Shown piece by piece: positions 46,682-55,779 of a DNA stretch of 64,000 nt; the first letter of the stretch is position 1, and each line of letters starts with the position of its first letter. The stretch spans positions 62,001 through 126,000 of the forward strand of contig CALKND010000003.1 of NCBI GenBank assembly GCA_938092065.1. The letters run 5' to 3'. This DNA is from an uncultured Rhodospirillales bacterium (GTDB lineage: Bacteria; Pseudomonadota; Alphaproteobacteria; Rhodospirillales; JABHCV01). Both the position numbers and the translations under genes were made by a program. The notes beneath the pieces are model-generated. The model did not search any database. It was not told the DNA's origin and worked only from the letters and a program-made list of their open reading frames with translations.

Positions 46682-47893
46682 ATGAGCGCTTGGATCACTG
46701 TTATCGGCATTGGTGAAGATGGCATAGAAGGCTTAAGCACTTCCCGTATTAAATTGATCGAAAAAGCAGAGGTTCTTGTTGCTGGCGAGCGCCATCATTG
46801 CATGATTGAGAATTCAAGGGCAGAGATCCTTGACTGGGGTCAAGGCTTTGACCATGCCTTGAAAGAGCTTGAAGCACGGCGAGGTAAAAATATTGTCGTG
46901 TTGGCCTCTGGCGATCCCATGAATTTTGGCGTTGGCTCTGTTCTAGTTCGCACCTTTGGGGAAGATGCAGTGATCGTTCACCCTGCGCCTAGTTCGTTTT
47001 CTTTGGCCGCTGCACGCATGGGCTGGTCGATTCCAGATGTTGATTGCCTGACTATTCATGGGCGCCCCTTGGAGACTTTGATTAAATATATTTTTCCTGG
47101 CGCACGCCTTCTGGTCTTGGCCCGTGATGGCAACAGCCCGGCTCAAGTTGCTAGCTTACTTTGTGAAAATGGCTACGGTAATAGCCAAATCAGCGTGTTG
47201 GAACATTTGGGGGGGGTCAAGGAAAAAAGGATCGATGATAGTGCTGCATCATGGGATCACCCATGTGTGCGTGATTTGAACACATTGGCTATTGAGTGTG
47301 TGGTTGAACCGGGTGTTGTGCCGCTTTCACGTGCACCTGGTTTACCCGACCATGTTTTTGAGCATGATGGTCAATTGACTAAGTGTGAAGTTCGCGCGAT
47401 AACTTTGGCACAACTACAACCGCTCCCAGGAGAGGTGCTTTGGGATATTGGCGCAGGATCGGGCTCAATTTCGATTGAATGGCTCCGACTTGGTGGTCAT
47501 CGACGCGCCATTGCTATCGAAAGAAATCCTGAGCGTATTGCAACCATCAGCTCTAATTCGATTAATCTAGGCACACCAGATTTGTTGATCGTGGAAGGGG
47601 ATTTTCACAGCGTCAAAGACCATCTTGCATATAAACCTGATGCCATTTTCATTGGTGGAGGAGCTTCTGACATGAGCTTGCTTACATCGGCATGGGCAGC
47701 TCTCAATCCGGGAGGTCGTTTTGTCATCAATGTGGTCAGTATAGAAGCCGAGCAAACTCTACTGGCATTCCGCGAGGATGTTGGCGGCGAACTATGTCGT
47801 ATCTCAATTGAACGTGCCATGCCCGTTGGAAATTTTAGCGCATTAAAGCCGTTGTTAAGTGTGACCCAGTTTGTCGCGAGTAAACCCACATGA
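46682..47893 (+). CDS. cobL: Precorrin-6Y C5,15-methyltransferase (decarboxylating)
   Basis: A 403-residue fusion of CbiE (about 1-200, C5 methylation) and CbiT (about 225-400, decarboxylation and C15 methylation). The CbiE part starts ITVIGIGEDGIEGLS and includes VLASGDPMNFGVG. The CbiT SAM motif is LWDIGAGSGSISIEWLRLG. Starts directly after the cobH stop; overlaps cobI by four bases. Confidence 0.95.
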   Translation: MSAWITVIGIGEDGIEGLSTSRIKLIEKAEVLVAGERHHCMIENSRAEILDWGQGFDHALKELEARRGKNIVVLASGDPMNFGVGSVLVRTFGEDAVIVHPAPSSFSLAAARMGWSIPDVDCLTIHGRPLETLIKYIFPGARLLVLARDGNSPAQVASLLCENGYGNSQISVLEHLGGVKEKRIDDSAASWDHPCVRDLNTLAIECVVEPGVVPLSRAPGLPDHVFEHDGQLTKCEVRAITLAQLQPLPGEVLWDIGAGSGSISIEWLRLGGHRRAIAIERNPERIATISSNSINLGTPDLLIVEGDFHSVKDHLAYKPDAIFIGGGASDMSLLTSAWAALNPGGRFVINVVSIEAEQTLLAFREDVGGELCRISIERAMPVGNFSALKPLLSVTQFVASKPT

Positions 47894-48597
47894 GTGGCGT
47901 GCTTTACGGCCTGGGGCTTGGTCCTGGTGATCCAAACCTTGTTACCATAAAGGCAGCAGCTATACTGCGTCACGTACCCGTCATCGTCTACGTGACGCCG
48001 ATGCGCAACGATAAACCCACAGTATCTCTTGCTCGATCCATTGCTACTCCTCATTTGATTGGCGAGAAGAAAGAAATATCTATTCCCATCGTCATGGTAA
48101 GTGACCCGACTTCTGGAAGGCAGATCTACGATGAGGTCAGCAATGAGATTTCTGGATATCTTGAGTCTGGGCAAAACGTTGCAGTTCTTTGTGAAGGTGA
48201 TCCGTTGCTTTATGGCTCTTTCATGTATGTGCTGGATCGACTTAAAGATAACCACACCGTGCTCACTGTGCCGGGTGTTAGCTCCTTAAGTGCGGCTGCT
48301 GCGGCCGCTAATCTGCCGTTAGTTACCCGCAATCAAAGTCTTGCTATTATCCCCGCGACACTGAGTGAAGATGAAATTAAGGCCCGGCTGCAAGTATCAG
48401 GCAGTGCAGCTATACTTAAATTAGGGCCAAATATAACCAAGGTAAAAAAAGTCCTTGGTGATCTCGGAAGACTGCAGCGCGCTATATATATTGAGCGAGC
48501 ATCGATGGAGGGTGAAAAGGTGTTGCCACTTTCTGACGCTCCCGATAATGCTCCTTATTTTTCTATTATTCTTATAACGAATGCGGAAACTGATTAA
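47890..48597 (+). CDS. cobI: Precorrin-2 C20-methyltransferase
   Basis: A 235-residue SAM-dependent tetrapyrrole methylase. YGLGLGPGDPNLVTIKAAAIL is the N-terminal signature, with LCEGDPLLYGSFMYV and PGVSSLSAAAAAANLPL later. CobI methylates before ring contraction in the late-cobalt pathway; CbiL does the same on cobalt-precorrin-2, and the sequence alone does not separate them. Four-base overlap with cobL and one-base overlap with the next gene. Confidence 0.93.
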   Translation: MSGVLYGLGLGPGDPNLVTIKAAAILRHVPVIVYVTPMRNDKPTVSLARSIATPHLIGEKKEISIPIVMVSDPTSGRQIYDEVSNEISGYLESGQNVAVLCEGDPLLYGSFMYVLDRLKDNHTVLTVPGVSSLSAAAAAANLPLVTRNQSLAIIPATLSEDEIKARLQVSGSAAILKLGPNITKVKKVLGDLGRLQRAIYIERASMEGEKVLPLSDAPDNAPYFSIILITNAETD

Positions 48598-50393
48598 TGA
48601 CAGCGATACTGGTGCTCGATCAGGGTGCATTAAAATTTGCACAAACCATCAAGGGTGCAATACCTGATGCTCGCATTTACGGCCTAGCCAACCGGGTCAC
48701 GGGAGCTGATGAAAGCTTCAGTAAAACCGTTTCGCATTTGCGAAACCTGTTTCAGTCTGGGGAAGATATTATTGGTTTGTGCTCTACAGGGATACTGGTG
48801 CGTGCCTTAGCCCCAGTATTGAATGACAAAGAAAGTGAACCTGCTGTTTTAGCCGTGGCGGCAGATGGCTCCGTCATTGTACCGTTGTTAGGGGGGCATA
48901 ACGGAGCTAACCGTCTGGCTGCTATAATAGCAAAGGCGACAGGAGGGATTAGTGCGACCACAACCGCCAGCGACATTCGCTTTGGCGTTGCCTTAGATGA
49001 TCCGCCCGAAGGCTGGAATGTTTTAAACAGGGATGCAGCAAAGGATATTTCCGCACGTATGCTAGCAGGAGAGCCAGTTCGACTTAATGTAAATTGCGGC
49101 GATGTGCAGTGGCTGACTGAATCTGGCGCTAATTTTGATGACAATGCAGTTGGCCCCAGCATACAGGTTACACCGGAAATAATTGTTAATGCCAAAAACG
49201 ATTTGGTTCTGTGTCCTCCCGTTCTTGCCTTGGGGGTTGGTTGCGAACGTGATTGCGAGCCAGCAGAGCTTGAGAAGCTTGTCCGTGAAACCCTCGAGGA
49301 TTCGGGGTTGTCGGCTAGCTCTGTAAGTTGCGTTGTTTCTATTGATCTAAAAATGGATGAAGTAGCAGTAAACGAACTGGCAGCGTCGCTTGGCGTGCCG
49401 GTTCGCTTTTTCTCTGCCAAGGAGCTTGAAAACCTGACCCCATATCTTGCTAATCCATCGGATGTAGTTTTTGCTGAAGTGGGTTGCCATGGGGTCTCAG
49501 AGGGGGCCGCCCTCGCAGCAGCCGGAAGCAATGGTAAATTACGGGTTGAAAAATGTCGTTCTTCGCGGGCAACCTGCTCCATTGCCATTAATCCGGAGGG
49601 CATCAAGGGAAATGAAGTTGGCCGAGCGCGTGGTCACTTAAGTATTGTCGGGATTGGTCCTGGAATAGATAGCTGGCGTACACCCGAGGCAACGGCTTTA
49701 ATCACAGCCGCCAGTGATTTGGTTGGTTACGGGTTATACCTTGATCTTATTGGAGACCTTGTTACTGGAAAGAAACGCCATGTGTCTGAGCTGGCACAGG
49801 AAGAAGAACGGGTTCGACGAGCTCTTGACCTGGCTGCTGAAGGGCGTAACGTAGCTCTTGTTTGTTCGGGTGATGCTGGTATTTATGCCCTGGCGACTTT
49901 GGTATTTGAGCTAATGGACCGTGAAAATCGAACCGACTGGAACAGGACTACTCTTCAGGTGACGCCTGGTATTTCTGCCTTACAGGCTGCCGCCGCACGA
50001 ATTGGAGCCCCCATTGGCCATGATTTTTGTACCATCTCTCTGTCAGATTTACTAACCCCGTTTGAGGAAATAGAAAAACGCCTTAAGGCGGCGACTGAAG
50101 GTGACTTTGTCGTTGCCTTCTATAATCCGGTTTCAAAGCGCAGGAGAACACAGTTGGTCCGGGCACAAGAAATTCTTCTCTTGGGACGCGGCCCTGACGT
50201 GCCGGTTGTGCTGGCACGAAACTTAGGCCGTAAAGAAGAAACCATTGAGGTTATAAAATTGGGGGATTTGACACCGGATCACGCCGATATGCTGACAATG
50301 GTATTGATTGGCAATTCTCAATCACGACTGATTGAGCGCGGTGGCAGACAATGGGTTTATACACCGCGTGGTTACGCGGCGAAAATGAATTAA
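48597..50393 (+). CDS. cobJ: CbiG-CobJ fusion (cobalt-precorrin-5A hydrolase / precorrin-3B C17-methyltransferase)
   Basis: A 598-residue fusion. Residues about 50-120 match the CbiG central part (LCSTGILVRALAP, VPLLGGHNGANRLA). Residues about 205-330 match the CbiG/CobE C-terminal domain (GVGCERDCEPAELEKLV, AEVGCHGVSEGAAL). From about 347 it is a complete methyltransferase CobJ (LSIVGIGPGIDSW, VCSGDAGIYALATL). CbiG opens the delta-lactone in the early-cobalt route, and CobJ performs ring contraction and C17 methylation. Such fusions are known in other alphaproteobacteria. Twelve bases before cobM. Confidence 0.92.
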   Translation: MTAILVLDQGALKFAQTIKGAIPDARIYGLANRVTGADESFSKTVSHLRNLFQSGEDIIGLCSTGILVRALAPVLNDKESEPAVLAVAADGSVIVPLLGGHNGANRLAAIIAKATGGISATTTASDIRFGVALDDPPEGWNVLNRDAAKDISARMLAGEPVRLNVNCGDVQWLTESGANFDDNAVGPSIQVTPEIIVNAKNDLVLCPPVLALGVGCERDCEPAELEKLVRETLEDSGLSASSVSCVVSIDLKMDEVAVNELAASLGVPVRFFSAKELENLTPYLANPSDVVFAEVGCHGVSEGAALAAAGSNGKLRVEKCRSSRATCSIAINPEGIKGNEVGRARGHLSIVGIGPGIDSWRTPEATALITAASDLVGYGLYLDLIGDLVTGKKRHVSELAQEEERVRRALDLAAEGRNVALVCSGDAGIYALATLVFELMDRENRTDWNRTTLQVTPGISALQAAAARIGAPIGHDFCTISLSDLLTPFEEIEKRLKAATEGDFVVAFYNPVSKRRRTQLVRAQEILLLGRGPDVPVVLARNLGRKEETIEVIKLGDLTPDHADMLTMVLIGNSQSRLIERGGRQWVYTPRGYAAKMN

Positions 50394-50405
50394 GGAGTAT
50401 TACTG

Positions 50406-51197
50406 ATGAGTGTTCACTTTATTGGTGCCGGTCCTGGCGCACCTGATTTAATAACTGTTCGTGGCCTAAAAATTATAAAGCAGGTCGGCGTAGTGCTTTA
50501 TGCTGGCTCTTTGGTGCCTGAGGCTGTAGTGGCTGAAGCTTCCCCTGGTGCAACAGTTATAGATACCGCTCCCTTACATTTAGATGAAATCATCAATGAA
50601 ATGATAGCAGCAAATGACAAAGGCCTTGATGTTGCCCGTGTCCATTCTGGAGACCCCTCACTATATGGAGCTGTAGCCGAACAGATGCGCCGCCTTGATG
50701 ATTTGGGCATAGATTATGATGTGACACCGGGTGTTTCGGCTTACGCTGCTGCCTCAGCAGCCATGAAGTCAGAGCTTACTCTACCAGGTATCAGCCAGAC
50801 TGTGGTTCTAACCCGTACGGCAGTGCGAGCCTCAGAGATGCCTGACGGCGAAGACCTCGCGACATTGGGAAAAAGTGGGGCGACCCTAGCCATTCATTTG
50901 TCGGTCAATAATATTAAAAATGTTGTACAAGAGTTAATTCCTAATTATGGCAAAGACTGCCCGGTCGTAGTTATCTTCCGGGTAAGTTGGCCTGATGAGA
51001 AAATTATCCGTGGTACCCTTGAGGATATTCGTTTTAAAGTAAAGGAGGCCAATATTACTCGCACTGCGCTTATTATGGTTGGAAGAGTACTGGGCGATCA
51101 CACGTTTGAAGATTCAAGACTTTATGCAGCAGATCACCATCATGTGCTTAGGCCGCCTAGCAAGGAAGTTTCTAAAGCTTCTGCTCCAACCACATAA
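50406..51197 (+). CDS. cobM: Precorrin-4 C11-methyltransferase
   Basis: A 263-residue SAM-dependent methylase. HFIGAGPGAPDLITVRGLKII at the start, RVHSGDPSLYGAVAEQM and YDVTPGVSAYAAASA are diagnostic. An AAGGAG ribosome site precedes the ATG. The end overlaps the convergent cobK by 26 bases, including both stops. Last gene of the cobH-to-cobM run. Confidence 0.94.
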   Translation: MSVHFIGAGPGAPDLITVRGLKIIKQVGVVLYAGSLVPEAVVAEASPGATVIDTAPLHLDEIINEMIAANDKGLDVARVHSGDPSLYGAVAEQMRRLDDLGIDYDVTPGVSAYAAASAAMKSELTLPGISQTVVLTRTAVRASEMPDGEDLATLGKSGATLAIHLSVNNIKNVVQELIPNYGKDCPVVVIFRVSWPDEKIIRGTLEDIRFKVKEANITRTALIMVGRVLGDHTFEDSRLYAADHHHVLRPPSKEVSKASAPTT

Positions 51198-51927
51198 GTG
51201 CATCTTCAACACTCTCTACATGCTCACCTGGCTCGGGTGGTGGTCGGCGGATAAGGACAATGGGGATGCGCCTACGAATGGCGGCTATGATCTTATTGAC
51301 AGTAGCAGTCCCGCCACTTTGTTTGGTCAGTAAGGAATCTATATTGTATTTTTCAATTAAAGCGAGCTCTTCATCAAGGCTGAAAGGGGGAAAACCGTCA
51401 ATAAAAGTATAATTTTCCTGAGTCGCTTTCTCGCTAGCTTTTCCCATTACTCTAATAAAAAAACGAATATCAGTAAGTTTTTTCAGTTCATTAAGATTGC
51501 TTTGACCAGTTGTGACAAGAACCTTTTTGGCAAAACCGGAGAGTATTAGGGCAGCATGTTTCATGTCATCCGCCTCAATAAATTTAGTACCTGGCGGCAA
51601 ATCCCAAGGAGGCCTCGTTAAAGATAACCTCGCCGTGTCAGTTGAAAGACAGGCGTCGTATGCGTTGGCAGAAATATTCTTAGCGAAAGGATGGGTGGCA
51701 TCGATCAATATTTTGATATTCTCACTAATAATATAATCAGCTAAGCCTATACCTCCACCAAAACCACCAACCTTAACAGCAGTCACAAAATCACGAATCG
51801 GTTTGGTGCGCCCAGCCATTGAATAAATCACACCAAGACGCCCTGAAAACTGAGTTTGTGCAGTTTCAGCTAGGTTAGCGGCTTCGCCAGTACCACCTAA
51901 AATTAGCAAGCGTGGGATGTCAGTCAT
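51172..51927 (-). CDS. cobK: Precorrin-6A reductase
   Basis: A 251-residue enzyme that reduces precorrin-6A (or its cobalt form, CbiJ) with NADPH. LLILGGTGEAANLAETAQ is the N-terminal signature; LIDATHPFAKNISANAY and SLLTKQSGGTATVNKI are family motifs. The ATG at 51927 overlaps the cbiD stop by eight bases; TTG at 51939 would add four residues. Transcribed with cbiD and convergent with cobM. Confidence 0.92.
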   Translation of the reverse strand: MTDIPRLLILGGTGEAANLAETAQTQFSGRLGVIYSMAGRTKPIRDFVTAVKVGGFGGGIGLADYIISENIKILIDATHPFAKNISANAYDACLSTDTARLSLTRPPWDLPPGTKFIEADDMKHAALILSGFAKKVLVTTGQSNLNELKKLTDIRFFIRVMGKASEKATQENYTFIDGFPPFSLDEELALIEKYNIDSLLTKQSGGTATVNKIIAAIRRRIPIVLIRRPPPEPGEHVESVEDALMWLEQKL

Positions 51928-53014
51928 TAGCACGTCCAACTAATTGGCCGTCTCTGTCAAAAATACAGACTTCAACCTCAACTTCACCATCCAGTGCATC
52001 AAGGGCTTTATCCTGAGCACGGACTGCTATCAGATTAGCTAATTCAAGGTTTTCGGCATGTGCAAGATCAAGCACCGCCTTGGCTGTGATAGCGTCCTTG
52101 GCAAGTTGTTGTGTCTCAGCTTTGGCGCCAAGCTCATCAAGGCAGGAGGCAAGTTTATTGAAATCTAGTTCTGAGCGGGCTGAATGTAGATCCATATGAC
52201 CCTGTGCAAGCTTTGTAAGCTTCCCAAATCCACCTGCAAGGGTCAGCTTTTTAAGTGGATGGTGGCGCAGGTACTTCAGGACACCTCCAGCAAAGTCGCC
52301 CATATCAATCAGGGCGGTAGGGTCGAGTTGATAAAATTCTTTAATTGCGGCCTCGGATGTTTTGCCCGTGGCCGCCGCGACGTGGGTCAGCCCCGTCGCT
52401 CTGGCCACATCGATTCCTCTATGAATGGAATGAATCCATGCCGAACAGGAATATGGTCGGACAATACCAGTGGTGCCCAATACAGACAATCCTCCTACAA
52501 TGCCCAAGCGACCATTCATAGTTTTCTCAGCAAGAACTTTGCCACCAGGAATGGAAATGGTGACTTCAAGATCCACTGCTTTATCTTGAGCCCCCACAAC
52601 TGCCTGAATTGCTTCACAAATCATCTTGCGTGGTGCTGGGTTAATGGCAGGCTCACCAACTGGGACAGTTAGTCCGGGCAAGGATACTGTTCCTACCCCG
52701 TCACCGGCTTGAAAGGTAATACCTTCACCTTGCCGTCCCGGCTTAACTGTGACGACAATTTCAGCGCCATGGGTAACATCTGGATCGTCTCCGGCATCTT
52801 TGATAATCCCGGCGCAAGCATTATCGCCATTAAGGACGTGCCTTGAAAGTAAGAAAGTAGGCTTTTCGCCATGAGGAAGTTGTATAGTCACATTTTTTTG
52901 GAATTTTCCATGTATGAGAGCAACTGCGCAAGCTTTGGCAGCTGCAGTGGCACACGCTCCAGTAGTCCATCCATTGCGGAGTTTCCCTAGCGGTTTGAAA
53001 GTATCTTCTCCCAT
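51920..53014 (-). CDS. cbiD: Cobalt-precorrin-5B C1-methyltransferase
   Basis: A 364-residue CbiD protein. LRNGWTTGACATAAAKACA is the canonical motif, with LTLAGGFGKLTKLAQG and VGGLSVLGTTGIVRPYS later. CbiD methylates C1 in the early-cobalt route; CobF does this job in the classical late-cobalt route and is absent here. Next to cobK. The divergent stretch 53015-53171 should hold promoters for both strands. Confidence 0.94.
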   Translation of the reverse strand: MGEDTFKPLGKLRNGWTTGACATAAAKACAVALIHGKFQKNVTIQLPHGEKPTFLLSRHVLNGDNACAGIIKDAGDDPDVTHGAEIVVTVKPGRQGEGITFQAGDGVGTVSLPGLTVPVGEPAINPAPRKMICEAIQAVVGAQDKAVDLEVTISIPGGKVLAEKTMNGRLGIVGGLSVLGTTGIVRPYSCSAWIHSIHRGIDVARATGLTHVAAATGKTSEAAIKEFYQLDPTALIDMGDFAGGVLKYLRHHPLKKLTLAGGFGKLTKLAQGHMDLHSARSELDFNKLASCLDELGAKAETQQLAKDAITAKAVLDLAHAENLELANLIAVRAQDKALDALDGEVEVEVCIFDRDGQLVGRAND

Positions 53015-53171
53015 GGGTTATATTGTACAACTTTCTACAAAATAAGAACGCGTTTTTAAGAATTATTATGAATTTTTTATTGTTTGACCTTTAAGGTAGA
53101 AGCTGGAGAGCTATCATGTATACAATTAGCTGAAATTGTTCTTCAGCAAGCAGAGCACGAGAACCATAGCA

Positions 53172-53951
53172 ATGGCAGAGAATAAACAAGTTAAGTCTAG
53201 TAAAAAACCAATGAGGGCTGAAGTTAAAGCGAAGCCAAAGAGCTTGCCTTCAGTTTCTAAGGATAAAACCAGAAGTTCAAAGACAAAGGTTGCTCCTGTC
53301 AATTCGACAAGCAGTCTACTATCGAGCCATAAATTTTTTTTCATAGTCGTCACTCTTATTATCGGAATTGTTCTAGTTTGGATAAGCTATATTGAACCAA
53401 AATATTTTTCTGACTACGGGGCCTTGAAAAAAGGACAGGTAGTACGGGTTCAAAATGTTGGGGTGCCTCAAATAGGTGGTCCTTTTGTTCTTATTGACCA
53501 AGATGGCAAAACTGTTAGTGAGGCTGACTTCATGGGAAAGTACATGCTAGTTTATTTTGGCTTCACTTATTGCCCAGATGTGTGCCCAACGTCGCTGACA
53601 ATTATGGAGGATGCACTCGACATGTTGGGTGATAAGGCAGAGCGTATTACGCCTATGTTCATTACCGTTGATCCTGAGCGCGATGACCCAGAGGCAATGA
53701 AATTGTATGTTGAACACTTTCATCCAAGGTTGGTTGGGTTGACAGGTTCATTGGATCAGGTCAATGCAGTAGCTAAAACGTACAAAGCCTATTTTACCAA
53801 ATCCGGTGATGGCTACGATGATGATGATTACTCAGTGGACCATTCTTCTATCACCTATTTAATGGCCCCAGATGGCAAATTTGTTACCCATTTCAGTCAT
53901 GGTGTTGAAGCTGAGTCCATGGCAAAAAAACTTGCGGAAATTCTTAAATGA
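53172..53951 (+). CDS. SCO1/SenC-type copper chaperone
   Basis: A 259-residue membrane-anchored thioredoxin-fold protein. A Lys-rich cytoplasmic N-terminus (about 1-55) is followed by one helix (about 57-78), then a periplasmic domain. Copper and redox Cys lie in FGFTYCPDVCPTS, and the third ligand His is in VDHSSITYLMAP. Sco proteins build the CuA centre of cytochrome oxidase. An in-frame TTG at 53136 is less likely than ATG at 53172. Its stop overlaps the cobB start (ATGA). Confidence 0.92.
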   Translation: MAENKQVKSSKKPMRAEVKAKPKSLPSVSKDKTRSSKTKVAPVNSTSSLLSSHKFFFIVVTLIIGIVLVWISYIEPKYFSDYGALKKGQVVRVQNVGVPQIGGPFVLIDQDGKTVSEADFMGKYMLVYFGFTYCPDVCPTSLTIMEDALDMLGDKAERITPMFITVDPERDDPEAMKLYVEHFHPRLVGLTGSLDQVNAVAKTYKAYFTKSGDGYDDDDYSVDHSSITYLMAPDGKFVTHFSHGVEAESMAKKLAEILK

Positions 53952-55306
53952 ATGAGCCATCTGGCTTGAATAAAGGCATCATTATTGCGGCACCATCCTC
54001 AGGAAGCGGTAAGACCGTCCTGACCCTAGGTTTGCTGCGCCATCTTTCGAAAGCAGGGAAATCTATTGCATCGGCTAAAGCTGGACCTGATTATATTGAC
54101 CCAGCTTTCCACACGGCGGCGACGGGTGTCCCCTGTTATAACTTGGACCTCTGGGCCATGCGACCCTCCTTGCTTCAACATGTAGCTGCCTTGGGCTGTA
54201 ATGGGGCTACAGTAATTTGCGAGGGTGTGATGGGGTTGTTTGATGGGGCTCTTATGGAACATGGCTCAACGGCCGATCTGTCTGAAAAAACTGGCTGGCC
54301 CGTAATTCTGATTATTGATGCAGCTGCGCAAGGGGCTTCAGCAGGTGCGGTGCTTCGTGGTTTTGCTACTCATCGTCCAAATTTCCCCCTTGCTGGTGTT
54401 ATCTTTAATCGTATTGGTGGCGTTCGTCATAAGAATATTCTGCGTGAGGCAGCAGCCAAGGCTGCACCAGATGTTAAGGTTTTGGGCTTTGTGCCTAGGG
54501 CAATTGATCTAAATCTACCAGACCGACATTTAGGCCTTATTCAGGCTGTCGAACACGATGATCTCGAGAATTTTCTAAATTCTGCTGCCTCTTTGGTTGC
54601 GGAACATATTGACAGTGACGAATTGCTCTCTTTGGCCTGTCCCCTTAAATTAAATGATGGCGGGTCTCCTAGTCCAGTTGCCCCATTAGGGCAACGCATT
54701 GCCATTGCAGATGATGAGGCCTTTTCATTCCACTACTCACTAACCTTGAAATGCTGGAAAAACGAAGGGGCGGAACTTTCCTTTTTCTCCCCGCTTAATG
54801 ATCAAGCCCCACCTCGAGATGTGGATGCAGTCTATCTTCCTGGTGGTTATCCGGAACTTCATTGCCATCGTCTGGCATCGTCAAATAAATTTATGCTTGG
54901 CCTCAGGCAGGCGGTGGAAAGCGGAGCAATGGTGTTTGGCGAATGCGGCGGCTACATGGTTTTGGGCAAGGGATTGGTCGACGCGGAAGGAAAACATCAT
55001 GCTATGGCTGGACTGCTTCCGCTTGAGACATCTTTTGCCCAGCGTAAACTTCATTTGGGCTATCGTGAGGTTGAGCTAAACGCTAGGGCAGCACAAAGCT
55101 CTGGTGGAGTTCTGGGTAACCCTGGCCAGCGTTTTCGTGGCCATGAATTTCATTACGCAACAATCCTTAGTCAAAGTTCTAGCAACCCATTATTCCAGTC
55201 CTACGACGCCGCTGGTAATGATTTAGGCCCTGCCGGACTTGCCAACGGGCGTGTTCTGGGATCTTTCATTCATCTGATTGATCGCATGGATGCTGAGAAT
55301 GCATAA
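53948..55306 (+). CDS. cobB: Hydrogenobyrinic/cobyrinic acid a,c-diamide synthase
   Basis: A 452-residue glutamine amidotransferase that amidates the a and c side chains. The P-loop part begins IIAAPSSGSGKTVLTLGLL, and AKAGPDYIDPAFHTAATG follows. The glutaminase part has Cys in VFGECGGYMVLGKG and a late His in FRGHEFHYATIL. It starts inside the end of the Sco gene and ends overlapping the ycgN-like gene by eight bases. CobB (hydrogenobyrinic) and CbiA (cobyrinic) are not distinguished by the motifs; CobN presence favours CobB. Confidence 0.94.
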   Translation: MNEPSGLNKGIIIAAPSSGSGKTVLTLGLLRHLSKAGKSIASAKAGPDYIDPAFHTAATGVPCYNLDLWAMRPSLLQHVAALGCNGATVICEGVMGLFDGALMEHGSTADLSEKTGWPVILIIDAAAQGASAGAVLRGFATHRPNFPLAGVIFNRIGGVRHKNILREAAAKAAPDVKVLGFVPRAIDLNLPDRHLGLIQAVEHDDLENFLNSAASLVAEHIDSDELLSLACPLKLNDGGSPSPVAPLGQRIAIADDEAFSFHYSLTLKCWKNEGAELSFFSPLNDQAPPRDVDAVYLPGGYPELHCHRLASSNKFMLGLRQAVESGAMVFGECGGYMVLGKGLVDAEGKHHAMAGLLPLETSFAQRKLHLGYREVELNARAAQSSGGVLGNPGQRFRGHEFHYATILSQSSSNPLFQSYDAAGNDLGPAGLANGRVLGSFIHLIDRMDAENA

Positions 55307-55748
55307 ATCTCAAGAAAAAATCCCATTTTGGCGTGTGAAAAAGCTGAATCAAATGAATTCAGAAGAGTGGGAGTCCCTGTGTGACGGGTGTGGCAAATGC
55401 TGTCTGGAAAAGCTAGAAGACCTAAACACGGAGAAAATAAGTTATACAAATATTGGATGTGAGCTTCTGGATGTAGATAAATGTCGTTGTAAAAATTATG
55501 CAAAAAGAGACCATTATGTACCGGATTGTGTGCGCTTGAGTTCGGCAAATATTTCCTCCCTTAAATGGATGCCATCGACTTGTGCTTATAAGTTGTTGTC
55601 TGAAGGAAAAAACTTGCCCAACTGGCACCCCTTAGTTAGCGGCAACACAGATTCTGTTCACGAGGCTGGAATGTCCATCCGTGGCCGCGCTATCGCGGCT
55701 GATGATGCAGGCGACTATGAAGACCATATTGTCCAATGGCCTAAATAA
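55299..55748 (+). CDS. YcgN-family cysteine cluster protein (UPF0260)
   Basis: A 149-residue protein. The cysteine cluster LCDGCGKCCLEKLED and later Cys residues in CRCKNY, PDCVRL and PSTCAYK match the CxxCxxxCC (Fe/Zn-binding) family. The function is not established. The ATG at 55299 overlaps the cobB stop; an in-frame start at 55278 lies further inside cobB. Downstream is a DHDPS-family gene, 31 bases away. Confidence 0.9.
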   Translation: MHKSQEKIPFWRVKKLNQMNSEEWESLCDGCGKCCLEKLEDLNTEKISYTNIGCELLDVDKCRCKNYAKRDHYVPDCVRLSSANISSLKWMPSTCAYKLLSEGKNLPNWHPLVSGNTDSVHEAGMSIRGRAIAADDAGDYEDHIVQWPK

Positions 55749-55779
55749 TGTCCATCTACAATCTGTAGGGAGCAAATTT

